A stretch of 64,000 bases of DNA from Psychroflexus montanilacus (lineage in GTDB: Bacteria; Bacteroidota; Bacteroidia; Flavobacteriales; Flavobacteriaceae). This document shows positions 41,586 through 51,412 of this stretch, piece after piece; position 1 is the stretch's first letter, and the number at the start of each line of letters is the position of its first letter. The position numbers were made by a program, and so were the translations under genes. The stretch lies in the NCBI RefSeq assembly GCF_020164535.1, contig NZ_JAIQZC010000002.1, forward strand, positions 124,001 to 188,000, in the 5' to 3' direction. The notes beneath the pieces were generated by a model that worked only from the letters and a program-made list of their open reading frames with translations, did not search any database and was not told the origin of the DNA.

Positions 41586-44500
41586 ATGAAAAATGGTATT
41601 GCTGGAAAACTAGCCAACGCATTTCTAACTTCTAAAATCACCCTTTTGATGATGGTGGTGTTCATGGGAGTAGGTATTTACGCAACCATGTTGATTCCAA
41701 GAGAAGAAGAGCCTCAAATAGACGTACCGATGGCAGATATTTTTGTGAGCTATCCTGGTGCTAGCCCCAAAGAAATTGAATCTAAAGTCATTATTCCTTT
41801 AGAACGTGTTATTTCCAATATCGACGGAATTGAATATGTTCATACCACCTCTATGCAGGGACAAGGTATGCTTATTGCCCAGTTTTATGTTGGTGAAGAT
41901 ATCGAAAGATCTTATGTGAAACTGCATGATGAGATTATGCGGCATATGGATGAAATTCCACAAGGGGTTTCCCAGCCTCTTATCAAAACCAGATCTATCA
42001 ATGATGTTCCAGTGGTAGGCCTTACGCTTTACAGCGAAAAATATGATGACTACCGCCTTAAACAAATTGCAGATGAACTGATTTTAGAAATTGAAAAGGT
42101 TGAAAATGTTGCATCTACTGAAGTGATTGGAGGGAGAAGTCGTGAACTAAAAATAAAGTTTAACCATCAGGAAGCAGCAGCTTATGATCTGGACATTTTG
42201 AGTGTCACTCAAATGATTCAGGCCAATCATTCCAAATCTAAGAGCGGTAGCATTCAGAATCAGGATGAAAACCTTCTCATTACCACAGGAAAATTCATTG
42301 AAACTGAAAAGGACCTAAAACAAATTGTCGTAGGCACTTATGACAATAGACCAGTCTATCTGCATCAAATTGCCGATGTGGAAGAAGGAGCAGAACATCC
42401 AAAAAACTATGTAGAATTTGGATTTGGTGCTGCAAGTGCTGAACAGGCTCAGATGCCTTCCTCCTATTCTGCGGTGACTTTATCTATAGCCAAGCGAGAA
42501 GGCTCAGATGCCATGCAGGTGGCCGATCAGATTATAGCTCAGAAAGAGAGCTGGGGAAACTATATTATCCCGGAAGACGTGGAGCTAGAAGTCACACGAA
42601 ACTATGGAGAAACTGCCTCAAACAAAGTTTCTGATTTACTCTTTAACCTGCTAAGTGCCATTATCGCTGTGACTTTAGTAGTGATGCTATCTATGGGCTG
42701 GCGAGGCGGACTTGTGGTGTTTATTTCAGTACCGGTCACATTCGCTTTAACCATGCTTAGCTATTATTTATTCGATTATACCTTAAATAGAATTACCCTT
42801 TTTGCGCTCATTTTTATCACAGGTATTGTGGTGGATGATTCTATCATCATCACTGAAAATATGCACCGGCATTTCAAAATGAAAAAGCGATCCTTGCGAA
42901 ATGCTGCTATATATGCTATTAATGAAGTTGGAAATCCCACTATTCTTGCAGCTTTTATTGTTATCGCCTCTGTATTGCCTATGGCATTCGTAAGTGGACT
43001 TATGGGACCTTATATGAGTCCTATGCCTATAGGCGCTTCTATCACTATGATTCTTTCTTTATTCATAGCGCTTACCGTTGTGCCTTATCTGGCCTTTTAC
43101 TTTTTAAAAGGAGATGGCAAACCAGACGATGGCGAAGAAGATGACGAGGAGGCTATCAAGAAAGCAGATCAACTTGGTGACGAAAAATTAAAGTCTACCA
43201 GAATTTATAAGATTTATGAAAAAGTTCAAAGACCACTTCTGGAAAGCTCCAGGAAACGCTGGCTCTTTATAGCAAGTACGGTCATTCTTCTCATCGCTTC
43301 GGTGCTTTTGTTTTTAAATGAATCGGTTTTAGTGAAAATGCTTCCCTTCGATAACAAAAATGAATTTCAGATTGTGATCGACATGCCGGAAGGCACTACT
43401 TTAGAACGCACACAAGCCGTAACTTTAGAAATTGCAGAATACGTCAAAAACCGTGAGGAAGTCGTCAATTATCAAACTTACGTTGGCACAGCTTCACCAA
43501 TTACTTTCAACGGTCTGGTCAGGCATTATGACCTTAGAGATGGAGAACATCTAGCAGATATTCAGGTGAATATCACCAACAAAAGTGAACGTAGTGCCCA
43601 AAGTCATGATATTGCAAAATCCTTTAGAAAAGACGTGAAAGCGATTGGAGATCGTTATGGAGCCTCTATCAAAATTGTAGAAGTTCCACCAGGACCTCCG
43701 GTGTTATCTACTATCGTAGCTGAAATTTATGGACCTGATTACGAAGAGCAAATCAAAATTGCTGAGAATGTCAAAGGCATTTTACAGGAAACTCAGGATG
43801 TTGTTGACATCGACTGGAGAGTTGAAGCCGAACAAACTGAGGTTGAGTTTGTAGTAGACACCGAACGCACTAATTTAGAAGGAGTAAGCACTCAGCAAAT
43901 AGTTGAAACGATGCGATTAAGTCTTGGAAATGCTTCTATTGGCATGGCTTACAGAGAAAATGAACGCGAACAGGTGAGCATCACTTACTACACTCCCAAT
44001 GCTGAAAAGTCATCTACAGAAGATTTATTAAAACTTAAAGTCAAATCACAGCAAGGCCATATGGTAAACATTGGAAATCTTGTGAATTTGGTGGAACAGC
44101 CTATAGAAAAAAGCATTTACAGAAAAAACAAACGTCGGGTTGTTTATGTCACTGCAGAAATGGCTGGAGAATTGGAAAGCCCTGTTTACGCCATTCTGGG
44201 TATGGAAGAATACCTCAAAGATATGCATTTGCCAGAAGGATATTCTATAGAAGAATTATACACCGATATCCCAGTAGATACAGAAGATTACTCGGTGAAA
44301 TGGGATGGAGAATGGCAAATAACGCTGGAAGTATTTCGAGATCTCGGTATAGCATTTTTGGGAGTGATTTTCATTATTTACATGTTGATAGTTGGCTGGT
44401 TCCAAAGCTTCCGCTCTCCCATTGTGATGATGATTGCTATTCCGCTATCATTGATAGGAATAGTATTAGCGCATTGGATTTTTGACGCCTTTTTTACCGC

Positions 44501-44816
44501 TACTTCGTTTATCGGTATGATTGCCCTGGCGGGAATTATGGTGCGTAACTCAGTTCTGCTTATCGATTTTATAGAAATCCGTCTCAACGAAGGCATTGCT
44601 TTTAAGCAAGCTATCATTGAGGCTGGAGCTGTGAGAACCACACCAATATTATTAACCGCAGGAACCGTCGTTATTGGTTCGGTAGCTATTATATTCGATC
44701 CTATTTTTCAGGGACTAGCCCTGTCGTTAATGGGTGGAACCATCGTATCTACTTTCTTAACTTTAATTGTAGTTCCGCTTGTTTTTTATATGGTGATGAA
44801 GAGAAAGTATGCGTAA
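41586..44816 (+). CDS. RND-family efflux transporter
   Basis: 1076 residues. Two sets of TM helices around large periplasmic loops. GIVVDDSIIITENMHRH in the first half holds the proton-relay Asp pair. An acidic cytosolic insert between the halves is unusual for its length (about 510-540: GDGKPDDGEEDDEEAIKKADQ). The second half has GIMVRNSVLLIDFIEI. HAE1/HME-type separation cannot be made with certainty; the substrate may be a metal, since the copper receptor is upstream. Confidence 0.9.
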   Translation: MKNGIAGKLANAFLTSKITLLMMVVFMGVGIYATMLIPREEEPQIDVPMADIFVSYPGASPKEIESKVIIPLERVISNIDGIEYVHTTSMQGQGMLIAQFYVGEDIERSYVKLHDEIMRHMDEIPQGVSQPLIKTRSINDVPVVGLTLYSEKYDDYRLKQIADELILEIEKVENVASTEVIGGRSRELKIKFNHQEAAAYDLDILSVTQMIQANHSKSKSGSIQNQDENLLITTGKFIETEKDLKQIVVGTYDNRPVYLHQIADVEEGAEHPKNYVEFGFGAASAEQAQMPSSYSAVTLSIAKREGSDAMQVADQIIAQKESWGNYIIPEDVELEVTRNYGETASNKVSDLLFNLLSAIIAVTLVVMLSMGWRGGLVVFISVPVTFALTMLSYYLFDYTLNRITLFALIFITGIVVDDSIIITENMHRHFKMKKRSLRNAAIYAINEVGNPTILAAFIVIASVLPMAFVSGLMGPYMSPMPIGASITMILSLFIALTVVPYLAFYFLKGDGKPDDGEEDDEEAIKKADQLGDEKLKSTRIYKIYEKVQRPLLESSRKRWLFIASTVILLIASVLLFLNESVLVKMLPFDNKNEFQIVIDMPEGTTLERTQAVTLEIAEYVKNREEVVNYQTYVGTASPITFNGLVRHYDLRDGEHLADIQVNITNKSERSAQSHDIAKSFRKDVKAIGDRYGASIKIVEVPPGPPVLSTIVAEIYGPDYEEQIKIAENVKGILQETQDVVDIDWRVEAEQTEVEFVVDTERTNLEGVSTQQIVETMRLSLGNASIGMAYRENEREQVSITYYTPNAEKSSTEDLLKLKVKSQQGHMVNIGNLVNLVEQPIEKSIYRKNKRRVVYVTAEMAGELESPVYAILGMEEYLKDMHLPEGYSIEELYTDIPVDTEDYSVKWDGEWQITLEVFRDLGIAFLGVIFIIYMLIVGWFQSFRSPIVMMIAIPLSLIGIVLAHWIFDAFFTATSFIGMIALAGIMVRNSVLLIDFIEIRLNEGIAFKQAIIEAGAVRTTPILLTAGTVVIGSVAIIFDPIFQGLALSLMGGTIVSTFLTLIVVPLVFYMVMKRKYA

Positions 44817-44837
44817 CTGTAAGGGCGTTTAAACGTG

Positions 44838-44995
44838 CTGTCCATTTTTAGTCCGCAACACAAAAGCCAGATTTTAATAACTTAATTAGGAGCTTCTTAG
44901 GTCGCTCTGCCAGGTTTAAAAATCTAGGCTTTTGTCTTTTATGGGCTTGCCTTCCAAGGAACGCAGGTAGGCTGTCCTCTACATTCCTAACGCAA
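44838..44995 (+). ncRNA. Dispersed structured element of the GCTGTCCRTT family, copy 2
   Basis: Starts GTGCTGTCCATTTTTAGTCCG and ends GGCTGTCCTCTACATTCCTAACGC. Internal pairing: CAAAAGCCAGATTTTTAA-type left part with TTAAAAATCTAGGCTTTTG on the right. Same general plan as 39018-39095, but with a larger middle. Strand given by the repeat's orientation. Confidence 0.45.
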
Positions 44996-45066
44996 ATTGA
45001 ATTATACCAATTTAATTAGATAAACATAAATAGAAAATCTATTCAAATATTTAAATTGATTTAAAC

Positions 45067-45098
45067 AAAAAACGGAACTATTTCTAGTTCCGTTTTTT
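45067..45098. terminator. Bidirectional terminator
   Basis: AAAAAACGGAACTA/TAGTTCCGTTTTTT: 8-bp stem, TTTC loop and T/A runs on both sides. It separates the RND operon (+) from the converging SQR gene (-). Confidence 0.85.
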
Positions 45099-45115
45099 AC
45101 GAATTTAAACACTAA

Positions 45116-46372
45116 TTATACAGCTTCGCCTTTCATCATTTTATTCCAGTACAGATAAGGCAGACCGTATTTTTTCAACATCCAGAGTCTCCAGTGTTCT
45201 TTTTCAGAATTGAAGACCAACATCTGTTTCAATTTAGGGTCTGGCGTAAAATTGCCTTCATAATCAAATTCTGCGAGAGCCATTTTACCGTAACCTGTTA
45301 CTAACGGGCAAGAAGAATAGCCTTTATAATCGTGATTAGAGGCTGGTTTATTTTTCAGCATAAACATGAGATTTTCGACGACAACAGGCACTTGCTTTCT
45401 AATCGCTGCACCAGTTTTTGCCGTTGGTAAAGCCGCCACATCTCCTAATGCGAAAATATTAGGATAGGTATTATGTTGTAACGAATTGATATTCACGTCC
45501 ACCCAACCATCTTTGTTTACTAAATTAGACTCTTTAATAAATTTCGGAGCGGTTTGAGGCGGTGCCAGATGTAGCATATCAAATGGCATATCAATAAGAG
45601 CCTCTCCAGATATGTGTTCACCAATCTCTTTACTTTCGTTGGTCACACATTGATTTTCATCATCTCCAACATATTTATAAGTAATAATTTTTTTAGTTGA
45701 ATCAATTTTTACAGGCGCATAAAAGGGCTTAAAATGCATGCCGTATCTATCGACTACTTTTTGTAAAGTCTCTCGAATTTCTTTAACACCAAACAACACT
45801 GTGCCTGGTGTAGCAAATATCACTCTGGCATCAACTTTATTTTTTTTGAAATAATCGGCAGCGAGATACGCTATTTTTTGAGGAGCCCCTCCGCACTTAA
45901 TTGGCGTTGTGGGCTGAGTAAACACAGCATTTCCTCCTTTGAAGTTTTGTATCACCTCCCAGGTATGTTTTGGGTCGGTATAATTACTACACACCACACC
46001 TTTATCTAAAGCTGTTTCTAAACCATCAATCAATGTCAAGTCCATCACTAAACCTGGAGCAACAACCAGATAATCGTAAGCAATCTCACCAGAATTTTGA
46101 GTTTTCACTATAGTATTGTCGGCATCAAAACCAGTCGCATAATCCTGAATCCAGTCAGCCCCGTCAGGAATTAATTCCTTCATGGGTTTTACTGTATCGT
46201 CAAAATCATATGTTCCACCACCAACGAGTGTCCATGCTGGCTGGTAATAATGTGTCTCTGCTGGGTCAATAATTCCAACTGATAAGCTGGAATCCTTTTT
46301 GAGGAGCTGAGCTGCCGTCATAATTCCTGCAGTACCTCCTCCAATAATTAATACTGAATACTTAGATTTCAT
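45116..46372 (-). CDS. sqr: Sulfide:quinone oxidoreductase (type II/SQRDL-like)
   Basis: 418 residues. The N-terminal FAD site is SVLIIGGGTAGIMTAAQLL. Cys in GVVCSNYTD and in TPIKCGGAPQKI correspond to the redox pair of the SQR family, and SSCPLVTGYGKMALAEFDY marks the eukaryote-like type II group. FALGDVAALPTAKTGAA is the second FAD motif. Oxidises sulfide and feeds electrons to menaquinone. The neighbouring CydAB is sulfide-tolerant; TauE/SafE is 5 kb away. Confidence 0.88.
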   Translation of the reverse strand: MKSKYSVLIIGGGTAGIMTAAQLLKKDSSLSVGIIDPAETHYYQPAWTLVGGGTYDFDDTVKPMKELIPDGADWIQDYATGFDADNTIVKTQNSGEIAYDYLVVAPGLVMDLTLIDGLETALDKGVVCSNYTDPKHTWEVIQNFKGGNAVFTQPTTPIKCGGAPQKIAYLAADYFKKNKVDARVIFATPGTVLFGVKEIRETLQKVVDRYGMHFKPFYAPVKIDSTKKIITYKYVGDDENQCVTNESKEIGEHISGEALIDMPFDMLHLAPPQTAPKFIKESNLVNKDGWVDVNINSLQHNTYPNIFALGDVAALPTAKTGAAIRKQVPVVVENLMFMLKNKPASNHDYKGYSSCPLVTGYGKMALAEFDYEGNFTPDPKLKQMLVFNSEKEHWRLWMLKKYGLPYLYWNKMMKGEAV

Positions 46373-46487
46373 AACTTAAATTTTATTAAAAATAAGTCTT
46401 TCAAGCTGATTCTATTGTAACAATAGTTACAGTCCATCTACTTTATTCTCAATTTATTGGCGGATTACTTCAATAATCGACAATAAA

Positions 46488-47171
46488 TCAAGTTTCAGTT
46501 AAAATATAATCAATCGCCATCTGGATATGTAAATCTGTAGTCTTTAAAAAAGGAAGCCTGGTGTTTTCATTTTTAAGCAAAATAGGCAACTCTGTGCAAC
46601 CCAAAATTACGGCGTCTACTTTACTTTCAAATGTGGAGATGAGTTTCATGTAAAACTGTATTGCCTCTGAAGTAAAATGTCCCTGAGTAAGTTCCTTAGA
46701 AACAAAATAATGAGACTCAGCAATATTTTCTTCATCAGGGATGAGTATTTGAAGGTCATAATTTTCGACTAAATACGATTTCAAAAAAGGCCTGGTCATT
46801 GTAGGCTTGTTCCCGAGCAACAGTAAATTTTTGTAGCCAGCATTTTTTGCTGCCACTCCAACAGCATCTGCGATATGAAGAAATGGAATCCCAATTCTTG
46901 GCTGAACAAAACTGATCGACATGTGAGGTGTATTCGCACAAATCATCAGAGCTTCTGCTCCAGCCTGCTCCAGAGTTTGAGCCACCTTTAAATAAGTTTG
47001 GTTGATTTCATTTTCATCTTGTCTTCTCATAACATCAATATTGATACTGTATAGTAAGAGCTCTGGGTTTTGAGAACTACCAATGCTATGACTTACCTTC
47101 TCATTAATTTCTCTGTAATACTCCAACGTAGAATGGTAAGAAGTACCACCTATTAAGCCTAGTAATTTCAT
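46488..47171 (-). CDS. Aspartate/glutamate racemase family protein
   Basis: 227 residues. The two catalytic Cys are seen in ALMICANTPHMS and ILGCTELPILL, giving the mirror-image domain pair of Asp/Glu racemases. The N-terminal MKLLGLIGGTSYHSTLEYYREINE is the family start, with YYREIN as in YgeA-like amino-acid racemases. Cytoplasmic. Confidence 0.92.
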   Translation of the reverse strand: MKLLGLIGGTSYHSTLEYYREINEKVSHSIGSSQNPELLLYSINIDVMRRQDENEINQTYLKVAQTLEQAGAEALMICANTPHMSISFVQPRIGIPFLHIADAVGVAAKNAGYKNLLLLGNKPTMTRPFLKSYLVENYDLQILIPDEENIAESHYFVSKELTQGHFTSEAIQFYMKLISTFESKVDAVILGCTELPILLKNENTRLPFLKTTDLHIQMAIDYILTET

Positions 47172-47285
47172 CTGTTTATTTCTATTGTTTTTAAGCGGTC
47201 AAATGGAACACGTATAATTATTCTCCTGTGTGTAGAAAATTTGTACATGCGTGTTTCATAACAAATGCTTTAATTCATTTATAAT

Positions 47286-47645
47286 TTATGCTTTTTTGAC
47301 AAACTCAGATTTTAAAGCCATGGCTCCAAAATCTTTGATTTTACAATCTATGTTATGGTCGCCATCTGTGAGGCGAATATTTTTGACTTTGGTTCCCGCT
47401 TTTAAAGGTTTTGGAAAACCTTTCACTGGCAGGTCTTTCACGACGACCACGCTATCACCATCTTCAAGTATATTCCCATTAGCATCTTTTATGACAGGTT
47501 CCTTGCTTTCTGCTTCGTTTTCTATGGATTCCTTTTCGCCAGCATTCCATTCAAAACTACACTCTGGGCAGTTATAAATACCTTGCCCAACAGCATATCC
47601 GTAGGGGGATTTACAGTTTGGGCATTCTTTCATTTCTTCTGACAT
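47286..47645 (-). CDS. PhnA/YjdM-like zinc-ribbon protein
   Basis: 119 residues. N-terminal zinc ribbon with CPNC and CPEC (about 8-11 and 31-34). The C-terminal PhnA domain has [25 protein letters not shown] and GHNID-like [24 protein letters not shown]. The name PhnA comes from an old phosphonate link that does not hold for this family; function is unknown. Confidence 0.9.
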   Translation of the reverse strand: MSEEMKECPNCKSPYGYAVGQGIYNCPECSFEWNAGEKESIENEAESKEPVIKDANGNILEDGDSVVVVKDLPVKGFPKPLKAGTKVKNIRLTDGDHNIDCKIKDFGAMALKSEFVKKA

Positions 47646-47735
47646 GGCAGTTTTTTTTTAAAAAAATTTTATTTCAGCCTCAAAAATGCGTTTAATCTTT
47701 TTCTTAGTAAAGAATTAATCAGACTGAATTCTTTA

Positions 47736-48527
47736 CTAAAAGGAAGTTGAACGCACTACTCTTCCATGATGTGGCTGCTCGTTCCTATAATTGTTGATTG
47801 GCATGAGATATTTCAATAATTCTACCTGCTCCAGCGAAACTTCTATGGCTTCTTTAAACACAATCCAGGTCACTTCCTCAGAACAAGGCGGTGTCGTAAG
47901 AGAACCTTCATAAGAAAAGTAGCCTTTGTGCTGTGGTAGATTTTGAGAAATATCGAACGGCTTCTTGATCAATTTTGTTTCTCCTTTTTTGATAGGCAGG
48001 TAACTTTCTAAAAGCTCAAAAGGTTCGCTGTTTTTTCCTTCTTTGGCCATCACAGAAAGCACTACAAATTCTTTTGAATCATTTTGATGGACTAGATGGA
48101 TTTCTAAAGGGTAACGAACTCCTTCGATAAGATGTTCTGCTGGCTCATGAAAATGGAATTGCTTCAAATGAAACGTGTCTTTTTCGTAGACTAAAAAATC
48201 ACCTGCTTCAAAATCATACTGAATCGAATGTCCATTATTGGCTACATCATGAAGAATGGTTTCTTTTGAATAATGAATATCAACGGGTTGAAGATTGTCA
48301 TCAGCTTTAAAATTCACCAAATTAATTGGGGACTGAAAATTTCCATCACAATTGGTCTGGCCTTCCAGCTCAGCCCAATGCTCAGGCCCTGTCTCTCCAT
48401 CATAGCTCCAGTGAATCGAGTTATCTTTAGTTTCACTTTCGTTTTCTTGTGATTGTTTTTGGCAACTTGACATCGTAATAAGAACGCACAAAAGAATTCC
48501 GATCCGGATATTATTCATTTTTATCAA
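47736..48527 (-). CDS. Alpha-type carbonic anhydrase lipoprotein
   Basis: 263 residues; lipobox TMSSC (Cys about 22). The zinc ligands are the two His of QFHFHEPAEHLI and the His of LEIHLVHQ. GHSIQYDF and GSLTTPPCSEEVTWIVFKE are the other alpha-CA hallmarks. Periplasmic CO2/bicarbonate interconversion. The start codon overlaps the stop of the cytochrome gene upstream by 17 bases, so they are translated together. Confidence 0.93.
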   Translation of the reverse strand: MIKMNNIRIGILLCVLITMSSCQKQSQENESETKDNSIHWSYDGETGPEHWAELEGQTNCDGNFQSPINLVNFKADDNLQPVDIHYSKETILHDVANNGHSIQYDFEAGDFLVYEKDTFHLKQFHFHEPAEHLIEGVRYPLEIHLVHQNDSKEFVVLSVMAKEGKNSEPFELLESYLPIKKGETKLIKKPFDISQNLPQHKGYFSYEGSLTTPPCSEEVTWIVFKEAIEVSLEQVELLKYLMPINNYRNEQPHHGRVVRSTSF

Positions 48528-49512
48528 AACTAATACTCCACATACCTCTTACTTCGTTCACATCATATCCAATAGCTCTATCCTCTGGATAAAGCTGTTC
48601 TATTCTCTCTAATGTTTCGGTCTCTATCTCATGACCAGGAGTTCCATGACATTTCAAACACATGTCGTTGGTCACAATTGGATAATAAAATTTCACTTGT
48701 TGATCTGCTTCTACCACTATAGGTTCAGGCTCCTCCCCTTTTTTCAAAACCTCTTTATACACCGAGATGTATTCCAATTCCTCCGGATTAGCTTTATTAT
48801 TTGGATTTCTATTTTGGTCGGACACTCGCCTTATGTTTGCATTATGCTTTGTGGCCATGGAATCTGTGAGTGGCATCGCCTGCACATTACAAAACGAAAG
48901 CGCATGAAGAACGCCCTCCTTTTGTATGGCTCCCATAAGGTTTTTCCCTAGAGTAGCTTTGGTGGACTTGGCATATTTCATCCCAATATCTGCATAGCTA
49001 TCTTCAGGCTCTTTAAGTGTCTTTACATCTTTGCCCTCTTGCTTATAGGCTTTACCATGATGTTCTTCCCAGTGTTTCTGAAACCACTCTGGCTCTGCGA
49101 TTTCATAATCATACATAAAGGCGGCAATTGCCTCAATATCTTCTTGCTTATAAGGCTGGTAAGGCATTAAACCAAAGCGTTTTACAGCCCCCTTCAGCTT
49201 AGCCTTTTCTTTGGTAGGTTGCTCTACAAAATTCCAAATGTTGGCAATAAACTCTTCTTTTGAAGTTGCATCTTCCGCATATTTGGCCTTTAAAGCCACC
49301 ATAGGTGGCGCAATCATAGACCCTTCTGCAGCTTTAGGACTGTGACAGAGGTAACATTTGTTTTCCATAAGGGTTTTTCCCCTTACGGCAAGTTCTTCTG
49401 AATTTAATTCCGTTGACTTTAATTTGATGTAATCTGACTTGTTTTTTTCAGATGAATTTTTGCAGGATGCTAGGCTTACGGCTATAACTAAAGCTATTAT
49501 GGTCCATTTCAT
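48511..49512 (-). CDS. Dihaem lipoprotein: cytochrome c plus DUF3365
   Basis: 333 residues; lipobox VSLASC (Cys about 17). N-terminal class I cytochrome c with MENKCYLCHSPKAAEGS and a late Met in KRFGLMPYQPY. C-terminal DUF3365 (Tll0287-like) with NDMCLKCHGTPG, a second c-haem. DUF3365 is a sensor-like PAS-type haem domain. Periplasmic electron carrier or haem sensor; partner unknown. Translationally linked to the carbonic anhydrase. Confidence 0.88.
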   Translation of the reverse strand: MKWTIIALVIAVSLASCKNSSEKNKSDYIKLKSTELNSEELAVRGKTLMENKCYLCHSPKAAEGSMIAPPMVALKAKYAEDATSKEEFIANIWNFVEQPTKEKAKLKGAVKRFGLMPYQPYKQEDIEAIAAFMYDYEIAEPEWFQKHWEEHHGKAYKQEGKDVKTLKEPEDSYADIGMKYAKSTKATLGKNLMGAIQKEGVLHALSFCNVQAMPLTDSMATKHNANIRRVSDQNRNPNNKANPEELEYISVYKEVLKKGEEPEPIVVEADQQVKFYYPIVTNDMCLKCHGTPGHEIETETLERIEQLYPEDRAIGYDVNEVRGMWSISFDKNE

Positions 49513-50296
49513 GGCAGATGTATTTAAAAAAGCAAGTTACACAGAGTCTAAAAATTGAATGGTAACTTAAGTTACAAGAGAGTAATTAGGTATTAGGGAG
49601 TAGGTTTTGGGGGTCGTAGGAAAATCTGAACTAGTTTTTGATTGATGCAGTGCTGCTGTCATTCAGAAGGAGTCTTTTGAGCGACTGATGGATCTCTCCT
49701 ATCGCAAAACTAAAAAATCCCGTTCTATGCCCGCCTTTAGATTAGGTTTTAGTTCGTGAGTTAGTCAAGTTTTAAGAAGTAGATTTTTGGTTTTAGAACC
49801 ATTTGAGTGAATTGGTGAGTTTTGAGCTTGCCCGAATATTCTTATAGGCGGGTTCTTGAATTGGTGAGTCTAGAATAAAAATTTTGAATTTTGAAATGAA
49901 AAATATTTTGACTCTTTGAAACAGGACGTTTTGAATCAGGACTTGTTCTGAGAAATGTTCACAATTCTGATGTTTTACTTCAAAAATTTCTCTTTATCAT
50001 TCGGTGTTCTTTATTCGGTATTCAGTGTTTCACAGTGGGTTTGTTGGTCGTCCTTCGTGACTCGTAATTCGTGGATCGAAATAGAGATATTTTGACTCTT
50101 TGAAACAGGATGTTTTGAATCAGGACTTGTTCTGAGAAATGTTCACAATTCTGATGCTTTATTTCAAAAATTTCAATTCATCATTCGGTGTTTATTATTC
50201 GATACTCAGTGTTTCAAAGTGAGTTTGTTGGTCGTGATTCGTGATTCATGATTCGTACCTGAAAATTTGATAGGAACCAAGCGATAGCTGCATAAA
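49513..50296. other. Gene-free stretch with a 184-bp tandem duplication
   Basis: No gene. 49903-50052 and 50087-50232 are about 85-90% identical copies, starting ATATTTTGACTCTTTGAAAC. Each ends in TTGTTGGTCGT followed by heptamers like GATTCGT. The rest (49560-49870) is low-quality DNA with short echoes of GAATTGGTGAG. Confidence 0.55.
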
Positions 50297-50325
50297 AAAA
50301 GCGGAGGCAAAACCCCCGCTTTTCA
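50297..50325 (-). terminator. Terminator after the peroxiredoxin gene
   Basis: On minus: AAAAGCGGGGG...CCTCCGCTTTTTTT, an 8-bp stem with T run. Confidence 0.7.
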
Positions 50326-50350
50326 TAACCAACCTAGTAAAAACACCTTA

Positions 50351-51022
50351 TTAAAATTGCTTTTTGGCCAGGTACCAAGTAGTTTTTTCTACTGAATCGT
50401 CCTCCAGTCTTGCTTCATAATCTTTTAATGTTTTTGGAGGTGAAACTATTCCTTTGTCTCCTTTTTTCCAATCGAGTGGACATGCAGCTCCATGCTCATC
50501 AGAAAACTGAAGTGCTTCCAAACACCTTAAAATTTCATCCATGTTTCTACCAACATTTAGTGGATAGTACATGATCAATCTTATTTTCTTACTTGGATCT
50601 ATAAAGAAGACTGCCCTTACAGCTGCGGTTTCGCTTTCGTTTGGCTGCAGCATTCCATAGAGCTTAGATACTTTCATATCAATATCGGCTATAATTGGAA
50701 AGTCCATATAAACCCCGGTGTTTTGTTTTACACTATCCACCCATCCTATGTGTGAATGAATCGAGTCGATACTCAAGCCTAATAGTTCAGTATTGAGGGC
50801 TTCAAATTCTTTTTTACGTTCTGCAAACCCGCTCATTTCAGTTGTACAGACTGGTGTAAAGTCTGCAGGATGAGAAAACATTACAATCCATTTGTCTGGA
50901 GCAAAATCAGACATTTTCATTTTTCCTGTAGTTGTTACCGCTTCAAAATCTGGTGCCTGATCACCAATTCTTGGCATGCTTATGACTTCTTGATTGTCTT
51001 GTACATTTTTTAAATCTTCCAT
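50351..51022 (-). CDS. 1-Cys peroxiredoxin (Prx6 type)
   Basis: 223 residues. The peroxidatic Cys is in FSHPADFTPVCTTEMSGF. ALNTELLGLSIDSIHSHIGW and the C-terminal PADWKKGD-like PLDWKKGDKGIVSPPKTLKDYEAR fix it as the Prx6 group, which lacks a resolving Cys. Reduces hydrogen peroxide and peroxynitrite in the cytoplasm. Confidence 0.93.
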   Translation of the reverse strand: MEDLKNVQDNQEVISMPRIGDQAPDFEAVTTTGKMKMSDFAPDKWIVMFSHPADFTPVCTTEMSGFAERKKEFEALNTELLGLSIDSIHSHIGWVDSVKQNTGVYMDFPIIADIDMKVSKLYGMLQPNESETAAVRAVFFIDPSKKIRLIMYYPLNVGRNMDEILRCLEALQFSDEHGAACPLDWKKGDKGIVSPPKTLKDYEARLEDDSVEKTTWYLAKKQF

Positions 51023-51179
51023 AGTTTATTTCTTTTTTTGTTACAGGACAAATATAAGGTATATTGATAGTTTTAAAAGTAACAATAGTTACACCTGATG
51101 ATGAAATGATGAGATCTTTTATAATTTTTTCTTGTCGGGAGTAGGAAGCCTGCCTGCGTTTCCCGCCTGAGGCGGTCAG

Positions 51180-51232
51180 GTCGGTAGTCGGTGGTCGGTA
51201 GTCGGTAGTCGGTAGTCGGTAGTCGGTAGTCG
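51180..51232. repeat. GTCGGTA heptamer tandem repeat, second locus
   Basis: Seven units, one of them GTCGGTG, plus a partial. The flank GTCGAAATTTAAAAAAATTTG matches that of 33369-33449, and a copy of the structured element follows 26 bases later, as there. Confidence 0.95.
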
Positions 51233-51258
51233 AAATTTAAAAAAATTTGAAATAATTT

Positions 51259-51402
51259 AGCCCCGATAGCAATGGAAAGCCCGTCAGATGAGCTGCTGTA
51301 CAAAAGCCAAAACCAAAAAGCGACCAAAGGAAGCTCTTTTGGTTATGCTGCTTTTTGCCAGCTGGTCGTCGAGGACTTGAAATGGATAGCGGGAATAGCT
51401 CC
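51259..51402 (+). ncRNA. Dispersed structured element, copy 2
   Basis: Begins AGCCCCGATAGCAATGG and ends GGATAGCGGGAATAGCT, near-identical to 33496-33638. Adjacent to the TauE stop at 51413, on the opposite strand. As for copy 1, it could be an RNA or a repeat; conserved ends and internal inverted repeats favour a structured transcript. Confidence 0.5.
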
Positions 51403-51412
51403 CAATACTCAT

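Noticed and set aside
47251-47577. Plus-strand frame opposite the PhnA-like gene
   Set aside because: Ser/Thr/Pro-rich antisense shadow; the opposite strand has a clear zinc-ribbon protein.
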